In this document: positions 6,883-14,320 of the stretch, one piece after another
Layout: each line of letters begins with the position of its first letter
How positions within the stretch are numbered: position 1 is the first letter of the stretch
DNA from: Candidatus Poseidoniaceae archaeon
Lineage (GTDB): Archaea > Thermoplasmatota > Poseidoniia > Poseidoniales > Poseidoniaceae
Length of the DNA: 21,821 nucleotides
Assembly (NCBI GenBank): GCA_022451835.1
Contig: JAKUNX010000014.1
Coordinates: 1 to 21,821 of the forward strand
Reading direction: 5' to 3'
Notes under the pieces: model-generated
Database searches by the model: none
What the model was told of the DNA's origin: nothing
What the model saw: the letters and a program-made list of their open reading frames with translations, nothing else
Position numbers and translations under genes: made by a program

Positions 6883-7830
6883 ATGACAATTCGAGAATTT
6901 GTTGATACCTACTTCCACCATTTTAATGCTGGACAGGTTAAGAAAGCCGCCCAATCACTAACCCAATTTCTTGCCGATGGCGGCAAAATTTTCCTAACTT
7001 TAGCCGGAGCAATGAGTACAGCAAGACTTGGAAAAGTCTTAGCTCCAATGATCAACTCCGGCTATATCGCCGGCATTTCATGTACCGGTGCTAATTTAGA
7101 AGAAGACGTGTTTCTTCTTGTTGCTAATTCACATTATCAAGTGCTCGAAGATTGGCGCAGCTTATCTGTAGACGATGACGTTGATTTATTAGAAAAAAAA
7201 CTCAACAGAGTAACCGATGTGTGCATACCTGAAAATCAAGCCATTAGAGCGATTGAAAAAACCATACTTTCACAGTGGCAAGATTATTCGGCCAAACAAC
7301 AATCAGCATTGCCGCACGAATTTTTCTACCAAATGCTACAGGATAATCAGTTAACAATTGATGGAAACCCAGATGATAGTTGGGTTTTGGCCGCCGCTAA
7401 GTGCAATCTTCCACTATTTGTTCCAGGTTGGGAAGACTCAACCATTGGTAATATTTTTGCATCTCACGTAATTCAATCAGACCTGGATCCATCAGTTGTT
7501 AAGAGCGGAATACACTATATGACCGAACTAGCAAACTGGTATGAGTCACAGACTACACAGCTAGCCTTTTTCCAAATCGGTGGAGGCATTGCCGGAGACT
7601 TCCCAATATGCGTGGTGCCGATGTTAAACCAAGATTTACAGCGCCAAGCCCCTCTCTGGTCATGGTTTTGCCAAATTAGTGAAGCAAAACCATCGTATGG
7701 CGGCTATTCAGGGGCTCCGCCAAATGAGAAAATAACCTGGGGGAAACTGGCCAAAGAAACACCAAAATTTGTCATTGAAAGTGATGCTACTATTGTTGCA
7801 CCACTGATCTTTGCATACCTGCTAGAATGA
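6883..7830 (+). CDS. Deoxyhypusine-synthase homologue of the bacterial type, probable homospermidine synthase-like
   Basis: The 315-residue protein has the NAD-dependent deoxyhypusine-synthase fold: GKIFLTLAGAMSTARLGK and SCTGANLEED near the start, a GGG NAD loop (233-235), and a C-terminal SGAPPNEKITWGKL with the catalytic Lys (K288) that carries the aminobutyl group in the family. True eukaryotic and archaeal enzymes have GGGxxKHH. Here the sequence is GGGIAGDFPICVVP, without the Lys-His-His. That version is typical of the bacterial DHS-like group, one cyanobacterial member of which (SpeY) makes homospermidine. I therefore favour free polyamine synthesis over modification of aIF5A. The ATG at 6883 was chosen because it starts at the family N-terminus five bases after the speD stop; the frame extends upstream within speD without resemblance. 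The next gene follows after 29 bases. Confidence 0.88.
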   Translation: MTIREFVDTYFHHFNAGQVKKAAQSLTQFLADGGKIFLTLAGAMSTARLGKVLAPMINSGYIAGISCTGANLEEDVFLLVANSHYQVLEDWRSLSVDDDVDLLEKKLNRVTDVCIPENQAIRAIEKTILSQWQDYSAKQQSALPHEFFYQMLQDNQLTIDGNPDDSWVLAAAKCNLPLFVPGWEDSTIGNIFASHVIQSDLDPSVVKSGIHYMTELANWYESQTTQLAFFQIGGGIAGDFPICVVPMLNQDLQRQAPLWSWFCQISEAKPSYGGYSGAPPNEKITWGKLAKETPKFVIESDATIVAPLIFAYLLE

Positions 7831-7844
7831 AAAATAGTTTTGAG

Positions 7845-7851
7845 AAGGAGG
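7845..7851 (+). promoter_or_regulatory. Strong Shine-Dalgarno site for the pilin-like gene
   Basis: AAGGAGG lies eight bases before the ATG at 7860 and is the strongest ribosome binding site I see in the window. It decides the start against an in-frame ATG at 7827, which overlaps the stop of the preceding gene. Confidence 0.75.
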
Positions 7852-7859
7852 CAAATAAC

Positions 7860-8894
7860 ATGGGAAAATCCAAAGACGGGTATTTTTTTATTGAATACTT
7901 GGTAATAGCAGCGGTAATTTTTACTGCGACGTCATTGTATTTTGAAGACTCCACACAAGATTCAAAGCAATTGGAATTGGTTTCACTAACTGGCACTATC
8001 GAATTATCAACTAGAGATTCAATGGATACTTTTGGTTTGCAGAATTTCAAAACCGGAGCAATAGCCGATATTAATCTGTCAGTAAATTCAATTCAAGTTC
8101 CAGAATGCGCAACATGTACAACCACCACATCAGGAAATATGCTATATGGCGAGATAATTATCACTGAATTATTTGACTTTGAAAACCGCCTTGGCAGGGT
8201 AGAAGGTAATCTAAATTTCACCCATTTACTGACCTTTTCCACTTCCCAATATGTTATCTCAGAACAGGTTTTGTTTCATTGGTCTGCCGGAGATATAGAC
8301 TCCTCTTGGAAGTTAACATTAAATCACAATCCTCCAAGGTGGTTGCCTAAATATGACATAAACACCTTATTTATCGAAACAGAATTAGGTCTTGAATCAA
8401 GGGCTGGTCCAGAATTATTGATAAAGAATCCAAGCATTAATCAAAGAATAATCCATGCTTGTCTACCGGATAGTTTTCTTTGTAAAAGTTCTTCACCCGA
8501 CGCCCTGTTAATCGCTAATTATGGCTCAGGGCAAGAAGAAACAATCATTTCTGATTCGATTGAATGGCACCTTCACAATATAAGCGAATATCCACATACT
8601 AATATTACCGATAGCATTGCTGATGGAATCTTACCTTTGGACAATACAATTCCCAATCAATATGGATTTACACCATGGCCTGAGCCAGAATTAGCCAATG
8701 TTTCCACATATCTTATCGAAGATGAAGATACCAGAATTCTTCCACTTTCAATCTGGTTTAATTCAATTGATTTAACACCCATACAAATCGATTTATTCGG
8801 GCAAAGTGTAGTTTTCATGCAAAACGAATCGCAAAGTGTTTACAATATTTTAGCTTCTGATGGCAGTATGAAAGTTGGCTTAGTGATTTATTGA
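7860..8894 (+). CDS. Type IV pilin-like protein with large ectodomain
   Basis: The 344-residue protein starts MGKSKDGYFFIEYLVIAAVI. This fits a class III (prepilin) signal: a short charged leader, Gly as the residue before cleavage (G7), then a hydrophobic helix with Glu at position +5 (E12). A prepilin peptidase such as PibD or FlaK would cut after G7, and the helix at about 8-28 would then pack in a pilus-like filament or stay in the membrane. One weak point is Asp rather than Lys/Arg next to the Gly. The remaining 310 or so residues are a beta-rich ectodomain with a CATC motif near residue 82 and several Asn-rich segments; I recognise no domain in it. At this size it is much longer than ordinary archaeal pilins, so a minor or tip pilin, or a signal-anchored surface protein, are alternatives. 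It lies between the polyamine genes and the giant surface protein. Confidence 0.8.
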   Translation: MGKSKDGYFFIEYLVIAAVIFTATSLYFEDSTQDSKQLELVSLTGTIELSTRDSMDTFGLQNFKTGAIADINLSVNSIQVPECATCTTTTSGNMLYGEIIITELFDFENRLGRVEGNLNFTHLLTFSTSQYVISEQVLFHWSAGDIDSSWKLTLNHNPPRWLPKYDINTLFIETELGLESRAGPELLIKNPSINQRIIHACLPDSFLCKSSSPDALLIANYGSGQEETIISDSIEWHLHNISEYPHTNITDSIADGILPLDNTIPNQYGFTPWPEPELANVSTYLIEDEDTRILPLSIWFNSIDLTPIQIDLFGQSVVFMQNESQSVYNILASDGSMKVGLVIY

Positions 8895-8914
8895 TAAGCA
8901 AGTATGGAGATGGT

Positions 8915-8923
8915 TATTTATAC
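8915..8923 (+). promoter_or_regulatory. Candidate internal TATA box for a leaderless giant-protein transcript
   Basis: TATTTATAC is centred about 25 bases before the ATG at 8945, the distance expected for a leaderless archaeal transcript. The ATG has no Shine-Dalgarno motif in front of it. This would let the giant surface protein and the MMPL gene be transcribed apart from the polyamine and pilin-like genes. Confidence 0.4.
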
Positions 8924-8944
8924 GACTTGATTTGTAAATCAGTC

Positions 8945-11900
8945 ATGCGAAAAGCAGCAAATCTTCTGATTTTTTTGATGTTTACACTTTCATTGCAACC
9001 TATTATTGCAGATAGTGTTGCACCTAATGATGAAAATACCCAGACTGGAGAAATCATCAGCATTGATGCATTCATAACGACAAAATTTACTAGTGTAGGA
9101 GACACAATAGAAATTTTCGCTAATACAAAAGGCCACTCAGGGACTTTACAGACAACATCGACAATTGTAACTGCAGACATACTTCACTATCCTGATAATG
9201 ACCCAATTGGCGTCATCGTTCAAGGTGACATCCCTCAAAATCCAGTGGTCATCGACACAGTTGTTATGCAACCACTAGAATACCATGAAGATGATAATTC
9301 AATCATGATTTGGGAAGGATCATATACAGTGCCGATTAATTCACTGGGCGGTGTTTACGGCGCCAGTATAACAATGGAAGACGAAGGTAGGTTTGCTACT
9401 GACAACCCAACACAAATCCCCGATAAATTGATTTCAGAGATAGAGCAATTATTGCAAGCTATCGATGATACTTGGGATAATGCAAACCCAACTATGGATA
9501 TGAAAGCGGTATTTGACAATCTTGATTCTCATGGAGCAGGTAATTGGATAGGATTCGTTGATGATGCAACTCGGGGCTCCGGATTGGGAGGCAGTGCTCA
9601 ATTATGGAATAACATGATTGAAGCCGGTTACAATAATCCAGCTTATGACATGATTGAAGGCGCTAAATTCCTCGAGGCTCTAATGGAATTCTTGGAGTCG
9701 ACAGACCTCGATGCAGGTATGGCGTTTCTTACCGGATTATTCGTTTATGGTAATGAGTTCCCATTGCCTAGAAGTGTAAATGATTTTGACCAAGTTGCAG
9801 AATATATCTCTAGTTTTGATCCTATTGAAAACTTCACCCGATTTGCTGGAACCGAAGATTTTTCTGTTGCTTATGATGCAATGCTTGGTAGTAATGAATG
9901 GCAAGCAGTAGAGCAAGCACTTGATAATTTAGCTAACAATACTATGATATTCGAATCATTCCAAACGCTATTGCATAATGTTGCATTATTGTCAGTTTCT
10001 ACGCATCCCGACGCATTGATTGCTGGTTTTGAGGCATGGATTGAACCTTTGGCAAATGGTGATTATGACAGCATGACACCATTCCAAAAACTGGTAGTTA
10101 GTTGGTCAGAAATGGATGTTACTATTCAAGACTTAGATGGTGATGATTTTCCAGACAGCATAGTTTGGGAATATGAATTATTGCTAAACACAACAGAAGG
10201 TCTGCAATGGCAAGCAAAAATGGAGACTGATCACCAATACATTGCCAATGGCTTTGAAGACTTCAATGATTTTGATATTGAACTTTTGACGATTTTACGA
10301 GATACGATTGAAGATCCACTTTGGGAGAATGCTGGAAACGCATTACAAGATTTTAGTGAATGGGCAGCCAATGCTTCAGTATCTCGTGATTTGGAATGGG
10401 AATATGATTGGGATTCCGAAGAGGAAGATACCTCCTCTGAAGGTGGCGGTGATGATGGCAGCGGCGATGATAATGGCGACTCAGACAGACACCAATATGT
10501 GATATTTGACGACCTAAATACAATTCAAACGTTTGAACTTAACAAGTATATTCTTGATATTGGATTTGAAATGAGATTGCAAGGATTGTGGGATCAGAAT
10601 ACTGACTATCCTGACGATTTTAATATGACTGTAACGGACTCAGATGGCGATGTTACTAATGTCCTATTGGTTCGCAACCCTAATGATTGGGAAGCATACT
10701 TTGGCCGATTTACTGCAGATGACATAGGAGTTGACACTTACACGTTTAGCCAACCATTGGAAACCTTCCGTCCACCTTGTGTTGACGATGGCTGCACATT
10801 AGAGCGCGCTGAACTTAGAATCGAAACTCTACAACCCAGCCTCATCGAATCAATGCCACTCGAAGTCATGGATGAAATATTCATGGTTTCTGCTGTAGGA
10901 GTAATTGTTGACCAAGATGAAACCCTCTTAATTGATCAACCATATGAAGTACAAGCAACGACTTATGACGCGGTCGATGGAGCGCTATTTGGGGCTAATG
11001 TTGATACTGCTGTACTTAGAGTATCTCCTGGCTTAGGAGCTTCTGCAATCTCCACACTATCAGCAGAAGGAAGCTTAACCATCACTAGCTCTGAACCTTC
11101 AACATTGGTCGCTGATTATGATGGCAGCGATGCAATCAATGTTCTATCAGTTAAGGTTGAACCGCGCTCGGAAGATTCTGACGGTACCGACTTGTCTGAC
11201 GATCAAGCATCCTTTTCAGGTAATATTGATTACTCCGGAGATAGTACAACTGGCTGGGATCTGTCATCAACATTGCTTGGACAGTATTCACAATCAGACC
11301 GTGGCGTTGCATTAATAACAACCAATGGCGAAAACGCAGAAGGACTACAATTTAGCTTCACCAATGAAATGCCATTGCCAAGCACGCCTCCGTGTACAAT
11401 TAGTAGAGGAGAAGAGCGCGGGTGGGTGGCCAATGAAATCCATATCAACATGATTTACCAAGATTATTATTATGATACAGATGATAGCAGATATTATTTT
11501 GATTCTACTGAATTAACCTCTATATCCATAGATTGGGGCGATGGCCAAACTACGGAGAAAACCCCCGATTCTTCCACAAGTTCAGGAATGGGAGATCGAT
11601 ATGAAGTGGAAGAAACTCATACCTATGCCGCATCTCCTTCCGGACAAGAATCCTACAACATTGTAATCGATCATGAATTTGAGCACGGAGTACACTATTA
11701 TCATAATGCAGTTTGGAAAGAAAATCATGGGTTTGAATATTATGATGATGATGGTAATGCATACTATGATACTTCGTTCCGATCTAATGAGGAATGGTCT
11801 TACTGTAGATTACAGGAACCCGGCACATCAGCATTACCAAGCCCACCGATTATCAACGAATTCATCACCAATGGGCCGTTCGAAGTTATGACTCAACAAA

Positions 11901-14320
11901 TTGACTCTTCTGATGCAGATGGCAAAACCTCCCTGTCCATTACTCCCCCCCATGCCGGCGCATATGTTTCAATTGTTCAGTCAGAAATAATTCGAGCATC
12001 GGACGGAGAAATTTTGACGGGAATAGGACTTAATTTCGGCATTGCAACCCAAGGAAGCATTGGGGTTGCCAACCTAGATATCATCGATTACTTCTCTGGA
12101 TTGCCAGTTTATGCTGCCAATACAAGCCAACCAACCCAATCAGTAACTATTGAAGCAAGTGGAATTTCTGACACTCATCACAAAGCAATTGTTGGGCACC
12201 TCCCACTAGATCTATCGGTCGCATTCGATGATGTGGATTGGTCTGCAGAACCGAGTATACAAGATATTATCTTTAATCCCGGGGAAACCAGTCGAAGCGT
12301 TGAACTAACACACGGAGCACCATTATCGCTAATTGGAATATTTACTACAGAATCCGACTCAAATGGAGAAAGCTCGATTGATCAAACATTAGCACCGCTA
12401 GCAGTTCATTTCGGTTTAATTTTACACAACCCCAATGAATTATCTATTAATGGAGCACTAGGACCTGGACAAACTACCAACATCGCACTGTCAGAATCTA
12501 TCGACCAGGCTACTCGCATATTGGCGGTTGCGTCACCAAGCCATGGCTTTGACCCAGCAACAGTTGATTTCTCAACAATTACTGAATTGATTTCCAATGA
12601 AGCATTGAGGCCAGCAACAGATTGGGCAGGAGTAGAAGGTGAAATCTCTTCGGCTTGCGAAAAAATTGAGGTAGGTTGGGAGCATTCATATAATTGGGAG
12701 TCAAATAATCATGAGCCGATGCTTCACATTAGTGTAAGACATGAATCTGACGCTATTCGATATGGTAATTATGAGGCATACAGCATGTTGTTGACAGATC
12801 ATGATTTAGTTCACGAAGAGACTGGAGTTAGTTACGATCACTTAACAATTGATGATTATGAACTTGCGGAAAGAGTGCAGCTCTATTATCCCACATCAGA
12901 TATGCCTGAAGGCAAATATTTGTTTACTACTGGAACATCATTAGGCTCTTCGGTTGAAATACAGTTATACGACCGATATGGTCCAGATGGGGAGACAGAG
13001 AATGATCAAGAAGAATGTGAAAACAATTTAGATTTAACAGACGAAGAGAGTTTCGATATCTTTGACAAATATGTCACAAGATTCAGCACCATAGCATGGG
13101 GCCAAGGTTCTAGTGCAGATTTACAACTCCCATATCTTTCTTCACCTGTATCTGAATATACTGTTATTGCCGTTGCACAGCAAGGTAGTGGCGAATCAGC
13201 AACTCTAGTATCGGCAGTTAGCACCACGCTATCAGAACCTAATCCAGAACCACCAACCATGGAAAATCTTACAGCCGTATTTACTCCTTCAAATCCTCTT
13301 CCAGGAGATATAGTTCTTCTCACTGTGACAGATGAATCTAATGAACCAGTTGAAGGGCTTTCAATAACAGTAGTTAGAGGCGAAGAGACACTAACTAGCC
13401 TCCTATCTAATCAGAACGGACAAAACTCCTTCCCGATTCCAGAGGGAGAGATTACGATTAGGATTTCTGGTGGTCAGTATTATCCAATCGAACTTAACAT
13501 ATCGGTGACTGCTGAAGGAATAGATGATGATGGATTGCCTGGCGATAAAGACGGTGATGGTTATGGAGACCTACTAGATGCATTCCCGAATGACCCTAAT
13601 GAATGGTTAGATACCGACCAAGATAACATTGGTAACAATGCTGATTTAGATGACGACGCTGATGGGTTGTTGGATGACGAAGAAATAATCTCTAATCCTC
13701 AAACCAATCCATTGAAACCAGACACTGATAATGATGGATATTGTGACGGCAGCATCGACGTATTCGGATTCTGTGTTGGCGGAGATGCCTTCCCAATCGA
13801 CTCCTCCGAATGGGCAGATTCAGATGGTGACGGCGTTGGCGATAATGGTGACCAATGTCCAAACACTCTTGCTGAAGAAGTTGTAAATCAAGCCGGCTGT
13901 TCAGATTCGCAATTGAATTCGGACGGTGACCCAATTGATGATAATCTAATCAACGACGACAATCAAACAAATGGAACTCAAGATAGCCAACAAGATTCTG
14001 GTTCTTCAGATTCAACCTCAAATTCAATGTTATTAATTGGTGGTTCCATCGGTTTAGTAATTGTTTTAGTTGTTGTTGCATCACTAATTTTATTGAGAAA
14101 CAGACGCGATGAAATTGACGAAAAACAATTTGTGAGGCAAGAAGAATTGTTTGAAAGCGTAGCGATTAGCACTACGACTCCAACAGGAGGCCCAACCAGT
14201 CCCCCAATTACAGCTAGAGGGGAGATGTATGATGGCTATGAAGGAATGGAGTACCCAGCAGGAAGTGGAAACTGGTTTTACAGAGATCCTGAATCAGGCT
14301 CTTGGGTTGAATGGCGCTAA
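8945..14320 (+). CDS. Giant cell-surface protein with PKD-like domain, thrombospondin type-3 repeats, membrane anchor and WW-like tail
   Basis: The 1,791-residue protein has a signal peptide (MRKAANLLIFLMFTLSLQPI). In order: a beta domain of Ig type (about 30-165), a helical region (about 170-490), an Asp/Glu/Gly-rich linker near 492-515, several beta domains including a PKD-like one (SISIDWGDGQTTE, then HTYA; about 858-905), and an Ig-like domain (VFTPSNPLPGDIVLLTV). Next come thrombospondin type-3 calcium repeats (DKDGDGYGDLLDAFPNDPNE, DTDNDGYCDG, DSDGDGVGDNGDQCPN; about 1528-1645). An Asn/Gln/Ser-rich stalk leads to a transmembrane helix (SNSMLLIGGSIGLVIVLVVV) near 1691-1718 and a cytoplasmic tail of about 70 residues ending in the aromatic motif NWFYRDPESGSWVEW. 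I chose the ATG at 8945 because it gives a normal signal peptide; an in-frame TTG at 8891 adds 18 residues. It is probably an adhesin or envelope component; enzymatic motifs were not seen. Confidence 0.9.
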   Translation: MRKAANLLIFLMFTLSLQPIIADSVAPNDENTQTGEIISIDAFITTKFTSVGDTIEIFANTKGHSGTLQTTSTIVTADILHYPDNDPIGVIVQGDIPQNPVVIDTVVMQPLEYHEDDNSIMIWEGSYTVPINSLGGVYGASITMEDEGRFATDNPTQIPDKLISEIEQLLQAIDDTWDNANPTMDMKAVFDNLDSHGAGNWIGFVDDATRGSGLGGSAQLWNNMIEAGYNNPAYDMIEGAKFLEALMEFLESTDLDAGMAFLTGLFVYGNEFPLPRSVNDFDQVAEYISSFDPIENFTRFAGTEDFSVAYDAMLGSNEWQAVEQALDNLANNTMIFESFQTLLHNVALLSVSTHPDALIAGFEAWIEPLANGDYDSMTPFQKLVVSWSEMDVTIQDLDGDDFPDSIVWEYELLLNTTEGLQWQAKMETDHQYIANGFEDFNDFDIELLTILRDTIEDPLWENAGNALQDFSEWAANASVSRDLEWEYDWDSEEEDTSSEGGGDDGSGDDNGDSDRHQYVIFDDLNTIQTFELNKYILDIGFEMRLQGLWDQNTDYPDDFNMTVTDSDGDVTNVLLVRNPNDWEAYFGRFTADDIGVDTYTFSQPLETFRPPCVDDGCTLERAELRIETLQPSLIESMPLEVMDEIFMVSAVGVIVDQDETLLIDQPYEVQATTYDAVDGALFGANVDTAVLRVSPGLGASAISTLSAEGSLTITSSEPSTLVADYDGSDAINVLSVKVEPRSEDSDGTDLSDDQASFSGNIDYSGDSTTGWDLSSTLLGQYSQSDRGVALITTNGENAEGLQFSFTNEMPLPSTPPCTISRGEERGWVANEIHINMIYQDYYYDTDDSRYYFDSTELTSISIDWGDGQTTEKTPDSSTSSGMGDRYEVEETHTYAASPSGQESYNIVIDHEFEHGVHYYHNAVWKENHGFEYYDDDGNAYYDTSFRSNEEWSYCRLQEPGTSALPSPPIINEFITNGPFEVMTQQIDSSDADGKTSLSITPPHAGAYVSIVQSEIIRASDGEILTGIGLNFGIATQGSIGVANLDIIDYFSGLPVYAANTSQPTQSVTIEASGISDTHHKAIVGHLPLDLSVAFDDVDWSAEPSIQDIIFNPGETSRSVELTHGAPLSLIGIFTTESDSNGESSIDQTLAPLAVHFGLILHNPNELSINGALGPGQTTNIALSESIDQATRILAVASPSHGFDPATVDFSTITELISNEALRPATDWAGVEGEISSACEKIEVGWEHSYNWESNNHEPMLHISVRHESDAIRYGNYEAYSMLLTDHDLVHEETGVSYDHLTIDDYELAERVQLYYPTSDMPEGKYLFTTGTSLGSSVEIQLYDRYGPDGETENDQEECENNLDLTDEESFDIFDKYVTRFSTIAWGQGSSADLQLPYLSSPVSEYTVIAVAQQGSGESATLVSAVSTTLSEPNPEPPTMENLTAVFTPSNPLPGDIVLLTVTDESNEPVEGLSITVVRGEETLTSLLSNQNGQNSFPIPEGEITIRISGGQYYPIELNISVTAEGIDDDGLPGDKDGDGYGDLLDAFPNDPNEWLDTDQDNIGNNADLDDDADGLLDDEEIISNPQTNPLKPDTDNDGYCDGSIDVFGFCVGGDAFPIDSSEWADSDGDGVGDNGDQCPNTLAEEVVNQAGCSDSQLNSDGDPIDDNLINDDNQTNGTQDSQQDSGSSDSTSNSMLLIGGSIGLVIVLVVVASLILLRNRRDEIDEKQFVRQEELFESVAISTTTPTGGPTSPPITARGEMYDGYEGMEYPAGSGNWFYRDPESGSWVEWR

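Noticed and set aside
13006..13323. Minus-strand open frame of 105 codons inside the giant surface-protein gene
   Set aside because: The plus-strand frame is continuous with domains on both sides; the antisense frame shows no motif.
13530..13870. Repeated Asp-rich units that look like DNA repeats
   Set aside because: They are thrombospondin type-3 repeats at protein level, degenerate in DNA and in frame, so not a CRISPR or tandem-repeat element.
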